Assembly: GCA_020435005.1 (NCBI GenBank)
Contig: JAGRAE010000007.1
Location: 1 to 37,163, forward strand
Length of the DNA: 37,163 nucleotides
DNA from: Bdellovibrionales bacterium
GTDB lineage: Bacteria > Bdellovibrionota > Bdellovibrionia > Bdellovibrionales > UBA1609
Reading direction: 5' to 3'
In this document: piece by piece, positions 23,682-33,348 of the stretch
Position numbering within the stretch: the first letter of the stretch is position 1
Layout of the letters: each line of letters opens with the position of its first letter
Translations under genes and position numbers: made by a program
The notes under the pieces: model-generated
What the model saw: only the letters and a program-made list of their open reading frames with translations
Databases searched by the model: none
What the model was told of the DNA's origin: nothing

Positions 23682-25310
23682 TTAAAAATAGAGGTGTGCT
23701 TGAATAAGTCCCTCAGTTTCATCAAATTTCTCAGCTGTTTTATCTTTAGGTGTGTCTGTGGTTTGCCTATAATGCATAGATAAATCAACTCCAGCTACCG
23801 GGAAAAAACGAAAGCCGATAGTGGTTTGAGTCGCGTCACCTTTGCCCATTTGTTGAACACCCGGACCAAAACCAGCGGCAATATTTGAAAATTCAAAAAC
23901 ACTTTCAAGATAGAATTCTCGCCACAGTTTATATCTCACTTCAAAAGTTGTAATAGTACCGGCATTTTCAAGACCTTTTGTATATTCTTTTGCTATATTT
24001 AAGGCTTCTGCATTTAAAACAAAATTTTTATACATCATTCCCGCCGAAACAGAATGAGCTGTACGTTTTAATGCATTGTTATTTGCATCTTTTGCATTAT
24101 TATCGGTGACATCTCTATAAGAATAAACAAGAGAAGCACCAAGTGTCACCCATCGCGCACCAAGATTAACAATGTAACCTTCTTCTTGATTTAGACTCGT
24201 GTTTGTCATGGGTTGAATAAAATGTATATTGGCAAAAGGAACATTAGGTGCAAGACCAAAAGAAAAAGCTTTGTTTTGCACACTATAGGCTTTGTTATTA
24301 TAAAGAATTGATTGAGCAAGGGTTGTATGATCTGGAGTAAAATGTTCAAACATGGGTTTGTACATGCCATACATCATAAAGCTATTGTAAAACATATCGT
24401 CGACCATAACATAAGCAGATCGATTTATAACATTGCTAGAAGTTGTATAGTCTAGGTCAGTATTTGTCGGGGTATTAAAGTAGCGAGACTCTACAACAAT
24501 GCTGAAATTATCAACCTTTCTGACGAAAGGTTTCATCTGCAAACCTATATCTAAAGCCATGGGCCAAAATGTACTCTTGTTATCTGAATCTATGGGTTGG
24601 CGACCCATATAACGAAAATCTAAGCCAGCGAGAATAGCTTCTCGTTTTTTTAATCGATATGGATCATCATAAGGCACAGTTGTACCAAACATTTTCCAAG
24701 AGTTTGCCATTTCATTCCAATTGTTGTCGCCATTGGACCTCTCATTATAAAACTCAGAAAAATCTGCCTCAGGAAAGTCACTTTCTGTATTGGTGAAAGC
24801 GTGTCGTCCTGACTTTTTATCCCTATACTTTTTTGTGGCATTGATAGCTTTAATAAGTGCACGTCTTTGATTTCTTGCACTAGGGATTACTTTGGGGTGG
24901 TAATCTTTTGGACTGATAGGCTTTTTGCTGACTTTGTGAGTCTCTCCATCTACGGCCATTAATGTGGCAAGGGCTTCTTGAGCCTGCTTGTCTTGAATAT
25001 AATCTTGAGCAAACCAGGGCAAAGGTTTTTCAGTATCTTTGCCCTTTATTTTCCAGGCAAAAGACCTCATCCATCTATCTGAGTTCCATTTTCCATAAAA
25101 GCTTCTTAAGCCGCCGCCATTAGGGTTAACATGACAACCTTGACAAGAAAGAGTACAGCGACGGTCTTTGGGAGGGACGTTATATCTTGAAGGGGCGTGG
25201 CAGCCGGCACAGTTTTGTGCAAACCTAGTAGCCATCCACGGCTCTGCAAAACCTTGAGAAGTTATTAAAACAAAAGCTGCAAAAACTAAAAATGCTAATA
25301 GTGATCTCAT
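23682..25310 (-). CDS. Diheme cytochrome fused to outer-membrane beta-barrel
   Basis: 542 residues. A signal peptide (MRSLLAFLVFAAFVLITSQG, ending GFA) is followed by two heme motifs: CAGCH (34-38) and CQGCH (56-60), the latter in the pattern CTLSCQGCHVNPNGGG. A linker of about 130 residues is lysine-rich. From about residue 230 to the end the sequence alternates as beta strands (for example MALDIGLQMKPFVRKVDNFSI, FEVRYKLWREFYLESVFEFS, IGFRFFPVAGVDLSMHYRQT) and ends in phenylalanine (AHLYF), the mark of an outer-membrane barrel. The overall plan recalls fused cytochrome-porins such as Cyc2 (which has one heme), so it may pass electrons across the outer membrane. It precedes a methyltransferase gene in the same operon. 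No clear ribosome site is present. Confidence 0.75.
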   Translation of the reverse strand: MRSLLAFLVFAAFVLITSQGFAEPWMATRFAQNCAGCHAPSRYNVPPKDRRCTLSCQGCHVNPNGGGLRSFYGKWNSDRWMRSFAWKIKGKDTEKPLPWFAQDYIQDKQAQEALATLMAVDGETHKVSKKPISPKDYHPKVIPSARNQRRALIKAINATKKYRDKKSGRHAFTNTESDFPEADFSEFYNERSNGDNNWNEMANSWKMFGTTVPYDDPYRLKKREAILAGLDFRYMGRQPIDSDNKSTFWPMALDIGLQMKPFVRKVDNFSIVVESRYFNTPTNTDLDYTTSSNVINRSAYVMVDDMFYNSFMMYGMYKPMFEHFTPDHTTLAQSILYNNKAYSVQNKAFSFGLAPNVPFANIHFIQPMTNTSLNQEEGYIVNLGARWVTLGASLVYSYRDVTDNNAKDANNNALKRTAHSVSAGMMYKNFVLNAEALNIAKEYTKGLENAGTITTFEVRYKLWREFYLESVFEFSNIAAGFGPGVQQMGKGDATQTTIGFRFFPVAGVDLSMHYRQTTDTPKDKTAEKFDETEGLIQAHLYF

Positions 25311-25360
25311 AAATTAATTATAGATATTAATTGAGAAAAATCTAGAAATTATAAGGGAAT

Positions 25361-25427
25361 ATGTGTCTATCGACACATTGTGATAGTTCAATATGTGGTT
25401 TCAGTTAATGGTGTATATGGCCATTAA
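25361..25427. promoter_or_regulatory. Two inverted repeats upstream of the cytochrome-barrel gene
   Basis: The perfect dyad ATGTGTC-TATC-GACACAT lies at 25361-25378. A second, TTAATGG (25405-25411) with CCATTAA (25421-25427), is 26 bases further upstream. Both are 50-120 bases from the start of the minus-strand cytochrome-barrel gene, where a regulator would bind. The gap (25311-25517) has no open frame. Function is inferred from position only. Confidence 0.4.
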
Positions 25428-25517
25428 AAAAATAAATAATATTATCGCAAAACTATCAATGTCTTTTACTTTTACGCTCATGATATAATTATACAAAAAT
25501 ATTTTATGAAACTCAAA

Positions 25518-26783
25518 TTAGATTCCGGTTATAACTTCTGTTTCACTTACTTCACTTGCTGGCAGCGCTTTGTTACTTTTTGCCCCAAGTTTTTCTAAAC
25601 GTTTTGCTTGAACAATTACACGGCTATTCAATCGCGACCATCCTGTTTGATACTCTTCTTGAGCTTTACTGAGATGTTTACCAACATTTTCATAAGCTCC
25701 GACAAAGTCGCAAAGTCTTTTGTGGAGCTCAATTCCTGCTTCGGATATTTTAGCGGCGTTTTCGGCTAATTTTTGTTCATTCCAACCATAACTGATGACT
25801 TTCAACAAGCCAATGAGCGTGGGGGGTGTAGCAATGAGAACTTTTTTCTCCAAGGCATACTCCATAAGATCTGGTTGTGCTTCTAATGCCGAATACAAAA
25901 AGGACTCATTGGGAAGGAACATTACCGTAAAATCAGCAGACCCTACAACCGCTTGTGTATACTCTTTCGCTGACAATTTTTTAACGTGATCTTTTACGTG
26001 TCGGCCATGTCTTGCAATTTCTGTAATTCTCTCAGAATCATCTTTTGCTTCGAGTGCGCTGATAAATGCGTCGAGGGGAGTTTTTGCATCAACTACGACG
26101 ATTCTGCCTCCGGGCATGCGAACCGTCATATCAGGTATTAATCGATTATTGTCTTCATCTGTCACTGAATTTTGAAAGCTCACATCACAATATTCAGACA
26201 TACCTGCGAGCTCGATACAATTTTTAAGTTGAACCTCTCCCCAGCGACCGCGGACATGGGGCTTTTTTAGAGCGTCTTTCAAAGCCATAGTCTCTTGTGC
26301 TAGCTGAGAGTTGGTTTCTACAACTCTTTTGATTTCTCCTTCGAGAGAGGCAAAAATAGAAGCGCGTTCTTTTTCCATGGCATGGGTTTTTTTATTTAAT
26401 TCAGTGAGTGCTTCGTTGATAGGTTTCACTAAATTTTCAATGTTACTTTCTTTTTGTGTTAATAAGTTTTCTGACTGCTGGCTATGTTTTTGGAAAATGG
26501 AATGAGCCAAATCGATGAACTGTTTGTTATTACCCTCTAAGGCTTGAGCTGCTAAGCCACGAAAATGCCCCTCCATATCAGTTTGCATAGCTTTAAATAA
26601 CTCTCTATCGCGAGTTACTCGTTCTTCGGCATTCTGTAGTTGTGACTCTAACCTTACTTTTTCAATTTCGAGAACCTTAAGTTGTGACTCCATTTCTGTT
26701 TTTTTCTTTTTATAATTATGATGTGCAATTAGGGAATAACCCAGAGAAATGCAAAAAAGAATTGAGATAATAATGAACTCCAT
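25518..26783 (-). CDS. rmuC: RmuC-family protein
   Basis: 421 residues. An N-terminal hydrophobic segment (MEFIIISILFCISLGYSLIA) anchors it, followed by a long coiled coil (about 25-160). The RmuC core follows, with RGRWGEVQLKNCIELAGM, PDMTVRMPGGRIVVVDAKTPLDA and VMFLPNESFLYSALE. The core resembles a restriction-nuclease-like fold, with the D-A-K of VVDAKTPLD as the likely active site. RmuC limits DNA inversions at short repeats and is thought to be a membrane-bound nuclease. The start is at 26783 with GGAGAGG before it; an upstream start at 26831 would place 16 extra residues before the membrane segment. Confidence 0.9.
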   Translation of the reverse strand: MEFIIISILFCISLGYSLIAHHNYKKKKTEMESQLKVLEIEKVRLESQLQNAEERVTRDRELFKAMQTDMEGHFRGLAAQALEGNNKQFIDLAHSIFQKHSQQSENLLTQKESNIENLVKPINEALTELNKKTHAMEKERASIFASLEGEIKRVVETNSQLAQETMALKDALKKPHVRGRWGEVQLKNCIELAGMSEYCDVSFQNSVTDEDNNRLIPDMTVRMPGGRIVVVDAKTPLDAFISALEAKDDSERITEIARHGRHVKDHVKKLSAKEYTQAVVGSADFTVMFLPNESFLYSALEAQPDLMEYALEKKVLIATPPTLIGLLKVISYGWNEQKLAENAAKISEAGIELHKRLCDFVGAYENVGKHLSKAQEEYQTGWSRLNSRVIVQAKRLEKLGAKSNKALPASEVSETEVITGI

Positions 26784-26995
26784 AACCTCTCCATGGAAGA
26801 GTTGTTCTACACAATAGACCTTAACAGACACCAGAGAATAGAGAAAAAGTTGGAAAGATAAAAGTTAAAAGTGACAAATTAAGTCACGTCACAGCCCGCA
26901 ATTGGCGTGTAATAATTACAAAAAACAAATGAAAATCAATGGGTTACAGCTCTGGCTTGGCATGGGCTTTGAAGATATTTTTTTAGGCGGTAACG

Positions 26996-27571
26996 ATGAA
27001 AATGGTAGTTAGTTGTTTTGTTTTTTTAAGTTTTATTTCTTTTAGTCTAGCAGAAGACTTGTCAAAAGGCACAGATGCGGAAGTAACGGTCAGCAAGGCC
27101 TTGTCCTTTAATAAATGGAAAAACATGCAAGTTATAGAAGCACAAAATAAAGTCGTAAGACTTTCCAATTTGTTGTTATTGTTAAAATCAGAAAAATATA
27201 CACCTGAAAACACATTGCCGCAGGTCGCCATAGAAAACAAACAAGAATTATCTATTCCAGAGTCGCAACAAATTGAGCTTATAAACCAAACTGAAGTCCA
27301 GTTAAACGCGGCCGTTGCCAGCTTAGAATTTGTTAAAGAGCTTACACTAAAAGACTATTTTTCCGTGTATTTACGCAAGTTTAAGAATGACAATCAAGCT
27401 CTTGAAAACTTCGCAATAGAAATAGAAAAAGCCGAGGTCGTAGAGTTACTCACAACTCTAATAAACCTCAATGCTAGTGATATAAAGCTGGAGAACCAGT
27501 CAGTAGATGTGGTTTCAACGACGTCAAAGTCTGAAAGTGAAGTACTAAAAAGAAGTCCTTCAAAATTATAA
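26996..27571 (+). CDS. Exported helical protein, unknown
   Basis: 191 residues with a signal peptide (VVSCFVFLSFISFSLA) and a mature part that is almost entirely predicted helix (KWKNMQVIEAQNKVVRLSNL, VQLNAAVASLEFVKELTLKD, FAIEIEKAEVVELLTTLINL), ending in a serine/lysine-rich tail. AGGCGG lies before the ATG. It could be a periplasmic chaperone-like or adaptor protein, but no family is recognised. It precedes groES by 150 bases, and the groE promoter lies between, so they are probably separate units. Confidence 0.65.
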   Translation: MKMVVSCFVFLSFISFSLAEDLSKGTDAEVTVSKALSFNKWKNMQVIEAQNKVVRLSNLLLLLKSEKYTPENTLPQVAIENKQELSIPESQQIELINQTEVQLNAAVASLEFVKELTLKDYFSVYLRKFKNDNQALENFAIEIEKAEVVELLTTLINLNASDIKLENQSVDVVSTTSKSESEVLKRSPSKL

Positions 27572-27625
27572 ATTCTTAATTTCACATAATATTTTATTAA
27601 AATTTAAAAAAAGAGAGTCTTTAGC

Positions 27626-27653
27626 TTGACGAAATTTATCCAAAATACATATT
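27626..27653 (+). promoter_or_regulatory. groESL promoter-like site
   Basis: TTGACG (27626-27631) and CATATT (27648-27653) are separated by 16 bases. They are about 70 bases before the groES start, which also has a strong AGGAGG site. The -35 region reads CTTGACG, compatible with either a housekeeping or a sigma-32-like (CTTGAAA) factor; the -10 does not match the CCCCAT of sigma-32. No CIRCE repeat (TTAGCACTC-N9-GAGTGCTAA) is present. Confidence 0.45.
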
Positions 27654-27720
27654 GGTGACGTTTCTTAATTTTATGTTTTCATCAATTTGAAGACTTTTAG
27701 TACTTTAAGGAGGTATTTAA

Positions 27721-29681
<1,961 letters not shown>

Positions 29682-29725
29682 TCTGAATGCTTAGATATTA
29701 AGCACTTAGAATTATTATTTAATTT

Positions 29726-29754
29726 AAAAAGGCCACGAAGTGTGGCCTTTTTTT
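29726..29754 (+). terminator. Intrinsic terminator of groESL
   Basis: AAAGGCCAC and GTGGCCTTT form a perfect 9-base stem around a GAAGT loop, followed by a run of seven T. It sits about 45 bases after the groL stop. The A-run before the stem also makes it able to act in reverse, but no gene converges here. Confidence 0.9.
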
Positions 29755-29840
29755 ATTAAAGTATGAATTTTTTTTCTAAATTTCGTTAAAAAAACATAAC
29801 AATTTGAATATTTATGTAAATTTAGTTAGAAGACCTTTTA

Positions 29841-30575
29841 ATGTTTAGGTTGCGGTCTTTATTACTTGTGCTGATAGTACTTGCTAGTCACACTCTAGCC
29901 CATGCACGCTTTTTTTATGAAAACCCGGCTCTTTTTCATGAACCCATTAAATTAGATTTAAATTATTGTGAAATAACACTGTCAAAACGATCAATTTTTG
30001 AAAGCTATTTAAGTTTATTAAAATGGAAAGTACGCCGCGGACTAACCTATAGAGGTGTACCCGTTGAAAAGGCCGAAACCATTTGGGAGCATATTGATAA
30101 ACTTAAAAAAGCGGCGCGAATACTCGGACGAAGACGAGGTTTAGATGTCAATAAAATGATTTTTATTGCTCTTGTTCACGATATTGCCGAGTCTATAGGC
30201 ATTGATTACATTCCGGCTGACAACAAACCCAAAGCAGAAAAACAAGCTGAAGAATTAGAGCACATGAATACTATTTATTTTAATATTCGTGTCGAAGATC
30301 CTGAACTTGCCGAAAGGGTGAAAGAAGCTTGGGAAGATTACGAATTCCAAAGATCTAAAGAGGCACGTTTGGTTAAACAATTAGACAAGATCGATGCCGC
30401 TATTGGTGCATCAGTTTATGAACGCAACGGCTTGGGTAATCACATCAAAGAATTCTATGAAACACCTTACAAACACCTAAAAGATCCAAAATTAAAAGCA
30501 CTCTTTGATAAATTTGTCTCTATTCGCTTTCATATAGATGACCCCTACACCTGGTACTTTGCGAATTTAGAATAG
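29841..30575 (+). CDS. Exported HD-domain phosphohydrolase (YfbR/HDDC2-like)
   Basis: 244 residues. A clear signal peptide (LRSLLLVLIVLASHTLAHA) comes before an HD domain with the metal ligands H84 (IWEHIDKL), H113-D114 (LVHDIAE) and a later D182 (KQLDKIDAA). The order and spacing match the YfbR/HDDC2 group of 5'-deoxynucleotidases, with E117 after HD as in that group. Those enzymes hydrolyse deoxynucleoside monophosphates in the cytoplasm; here the enzyme is predicted to be periplasmic or secreted, which is unusual. It may scavenge nucleotides, which would suit a predator degrading prey DNA, but that is speculation. Confidence 0.8.
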   Translation: MFRLRSLLLVLIVLASHTLAHARFFYENPALFHEPIKLDLNYCEITLSKRSIFESYLSLLKWKVRRGLTYRGVPVEKAETIWEHIDKLKKAARILGRRRGLDVNKMIFIALVHDIAESIGIDYIPADNKPKAEKQAEELEHMNTIYFNIRVEDPELAERVKEAWEDYEFQRSKEARLVKQLDKIDAAIGASVYERNGLGNHIKEFYETPYKHLKDPKLKALFDKFVSIRFHIDDPYTWYFANLE

Positions 30576-30584
30576 TAAAACAAC

Positions 30585-32174
30585 TTAAAACATGTAGGCT
30601 AAACCAAAGTTAAGTGATGTATACTTTTGACTGGAGCTTGTGGTTGTACTGCCACTACTAAAATTAGTTTTAAATAACTCAAAATCTAATCCAGCTTGCA
30701 TGCGAATGTTTAGGTCAATTTTTCTAAAAACAAATATTCCAAATTCATTAATTGAACTATCTGGCGAAGTCCCAGATGCTGCTGGGGCTTCATCAATTGA
30801 CGGGTTAAATATAAATGATAAATCAGCACCTAAACTCCAATCCTGTTTCTTGTCTAATGGAAAAGAGCCGCGCAAACCAAGTCTCAATCCAGAATATTTT
30901 GTAGAAGTTAAGGATCTTGGTGAAGTATCATCTACTTTCAAATCATAATTAGACATACCTCCAAGTAACTCTACTTGTGGTCCCCACACCGTGGGGGCTA
31001 ACCTAAACTTATAACCAATCATGAACTCATAAGTACTCATTGAGGCTGAAAGATCATCGGGCGTAGACCCTGAGACAGGATTTTCAATCGAAATAATTCC
31101 TTGGCGAATAGCCGCGTGTATAGTCCATGTTGGTGAGAGCCACAATTCTCCACCTATATTAATAAAGGGATTAAAAAAACTATCAGCGGTATGACCTTGT
31201 GTTTGTTGTACTGTATAAGAGTACAAACTGTTACCCAGCCCCGCATAGACCATACCAAAAGTAGGTGGACGCTTAGGCAACCAAGCGGTGGCTCCTTTTC
31301 CAAAAGTTACTAAACCATCTGGTCTATTAAGTAATTTGTCTTGTGTGGAGGTGTTGTCATTTAATGTTTCGGTGACATTGTATTTAATAAAATCAATACC
31401 AGCAATTTTAGAGCCTTTTTGTATTACACCTTTTTCCTTCTCAAGAATCACTTTTCCAAAAGCGAGTGTTTCATCAACTTTTATCAGCTTTACTTTGCCC
31501 AAGACTTCTTTTTCAGCATTAATTAGAAAATTAAATTTGGGATGTCTATTTAGTTTTACAATTTGGACAACAGAAAGAACTCGCCCTTCTTCGATGCCAT
31601 CATTTTTGCCTAGATTAATTGTAACTCTTTGTCCTTGACGACTTAAAATAATCCCATCGTAAGGTATTTTTTTAACTACCTGTGAAAATAGATCTTTAAT
31701 ATTTGCTTTGAGTTCTTGGACTTCAAAGCGCGTAAGATTTTTAGCTTCGGCAAAAGCAATAAGCTTAAAATCTTTTGTTGAAAATAAATTTAGTTTTATA
31801 GAAATTCCACTCGGTCCTTTTATTAATCGAGCAGCTATTAACCCATCTGACTGAGTCCCTGTGCTTAATTGTGATACTTTTTGTGGATCTGCTTCTAATT
31901 CTTCTGGTGAAATCAAAGGTCCAACAAGGTTTATTTCTGAATAATCCCAATGATGATCTTTTTCAATAATTTCAATTAAATGCTTCTCTAAAGGACGTGA
32001 ATAAATTCCCCCGACATTATCGAGCATGGGCAATACAGATATTTTTTGAATAGTAATAAGTTCATCTTCTGGACTGTGATAAAGAGTCTCGCCACTAACA
32101 AGATTTTGTTGAGCAAATGCGTAATTAACAAAAGTACAAAGTATGACTATAGTCTTAGCTAAAAAGAGCCTCAT
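30585..32174 (-). CDS. Outer-membrane protein with FlgT/CsgG-like N-terminal part and C-terminal barrel
   Basis: 529 residues with signal peptide (LFLAKTIVILCTFVNYAFA). Residues about 35-170 look like the fold shared by FlgT/CsgG/TolB-like N-terminal domains (KISVLPMLDNVGGIYSRPLEKHLIEII, then LIAARLIKGPSGISIKLNLFS). Residues about 180-215 read GIILSRQGQRVTINLGKNDG, then IEEGRVLSVV, the usual FlgT-type C-terminal motif. From about 290 the sequence is beta-stranded (FGMVYAGLGNSLYSYTV, LRLGLRGSFPLDKKQ, SLGADLSFIFNPS), ending LAYMF. It is most likely an outer-membrane barrel carrying a periplasmic assembly domain. It is divergent from another barrel protein gene at 32254. Confidence 0.65.
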   Translation of the reverse strand: MRLFLAKTIVILCTFVNYAFAQQNLVSGETLYHSPEDELITIQKISVLPMLDNVGGIYSRPLEKHLIEIIEKDHHWDYSEINLVGPLISPEELEADPQKVSQLSTGTQSDGLIAARLIKGPSGISIKLNLFSTKDFKLIAFAEAKNLTRFEVQELKANIKDLFSQVVKKIPYDGIILSRQGQRVTINLGKNDGIEEGRVLSVVQIVKLNRHPKFNFLINAEKEVLGKVKLIKVDETLAFGKVILEKEKGVIQKGSKIAGIDFIKYNVTETLNDNTSTQDKLLNRPDGLVTFGKGATAWLPKRPPTFGMVYAGLGNSLYSYTVQQTQGHTADSFFNPFINIGGELWLSPTWTIHAAIRQGIISIENPVSGSTPDDLSASMSTYEFMIGYKFRLAPTVWGPQVELLGGMSNYDLKVDDTSPRSLTSTKYSGLRLGLRGSFPLDKKQDWSLGADLSFIFNPSIDEAPAASGTSPDSSINEFGIFVFRKIDLNIRMQAGLDFELFKTNFSSGSTTTSSSQKYTSLNFGLAYMF

Positions 32175-32253
32175 GTTAATAGTGTCCTATTATTCACAAA
32201 AGAGGTCAAATTTCATAAAGAAGATAGGTCTTTTTTCCGATGAATTAGCTGTC

Positions 32254-33348
32254 ATGAAAGGTCTGCTTTATTCTTTAATTTTAATTGTATTGCTTTCCAC
32301 AATAGAGGCCTTTGCCCAGGTCAATCCCTCTGATATTTTATTGTTAAGAAGGTCATCTGGTGGTGGCAATGATTTAGATTTAGATCGATATAAAGTGAGG
32401 CCTAAAGAAAATCAAGTAACTAAAAAAGAAAACCCAATTGAAAACCAAAGAAAACCTCAAAAATTTATTGAATCTACAGACATAAGTCCAGATGCAAGCA
32501 CCAACGAAACAACTAAAATTCAAAAGTCAGAAGAAAACAACTCCGAACAGATCCAAGAGTCAGAAAAGTCTCATTCTCAAAAAATAGACTTAAAAAATTT
32601 GCAACAATATAAAAGTATTTTGAGCACGAACGATAAACGAAAAAATATTTTAGAGTTTTCTCTAGGACCAGGTTATATCTATCAAAATTCTAGTAGCCGT
32701 TATTGGTCGCGAAACTATTTTAGTTCAAGCCCTGCCATGGATGCGTCATTAGCTATGTGGTTAAGCCCATTTTTAGGTATTAGAGCATCTTATTTAACCA
32801 GTTTAAATGCTCAAATAATTTCTTCTCCCACGGGATTAGAGCAAATTGAAGTTGACCATAGTTGGTTTCAAGCAGGACTTCACTTCAGAAAATATTTTGG
32901 CATTAATAAAAAAGCTAAATCCTTAGACTTTGGTTTAGGGTTTTATGAATATCAATTTGAAGTTCCATCCGACTCCGTACAACGAATGGCATTGCAATCA
33001 AGAGGTTTACAGCTTTCGCTTGAAACAGAGTTGCCAAGTGCAAATACGGAAAGTTGGATTATAGGTTTAGAACTTATGCCTTCATTGAGTCATAAAGAAA
33101 ACACTAAAACTTCAAATATTGAGTCAGGTGATGATAACACATCTAGTGCCGTGGGTTTGTGGTTCGGGCAAAAAATCTATTTTGACAGAAAAAATCAAAT
33201 TTACTGGAAGCTCCATCACAGAATAGAAAAAAGTAATTTTACTGGTGATACAAGTGTTGCCGATCCATTGTTGAAAAATAATATTACAGGAAATGCAGTT
33301 ACAAATAGTACAACCTTCTTGAAGTTAGGTTTTACTTTTGGGCGATAA
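32254..33348 (+). CDS. Exported outer-membrane beta-barrel protein, unknown
   Basis: 364 residues. I use the ATG at 32254, which directly starts a signal peptide (MKGLLYSLILIVLLSTIEAF, then AQ). The frame is open upstream to 32143, but that region overlaps the divergent gene's start and lacks a ribosome site. Residues about 40-130 are low-complexity, lysine/glutamate/glutamine-rich linker (repeated KSEENNSEQIQESEKS). From about 140 the protein is beta-stranded (ILEFSLGPGYIYQNSSSR, WLSPFLGIRASYLTSL, FGLGFYEYQFEV) and ends FLKLGFTFGR, typical of an outer-membrane barrel. It shares a promoter region with the divergent barrel gene. Confidence 0.65.
   Translation: MKGLLYSLILIVLLSTIEAFAQVNPSDILLLRRSSGGGNDLDLDRYKVRPKENQVTKKENPIENQRKPQKFIESTDISPDASTNETTKIQKSEENNSEQIQESEKSHSQKIDLKNLQQYKSILSTNDKRKNILEFSLGPGYIYQNSSSRYWSRNYFSSSPAMDASLAMWLSPFLGIRASYLTSLNAQIISSPTGLEQIEVDHSWFQAGLHFRKYFGINKKAKSLDFGLGFYEYQFEVPSDSVQRMALQSRGLQLSLETELPSANTESWIIGLELMPSLSHKENTKTSNIESGDDNTSSAVGLWFGQKIYFDRKNQIYWKLHHRIEKSNFTGDTSVADPLLKNNITGNAVTNSTTFLKLGFTFGR

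Noticed and set aside
27572-27720. CIRCE/HrcA operator before groES
   Set aside because: I looked for TTAGCACTC-N9-GAGTGCTAA and found no match.
32143-32253. Longer N-terminus for the barrel protein at 32254
   Set aside because: It would start inside the divergent gene and put 37 non-signal residues before a clear signal peptide.
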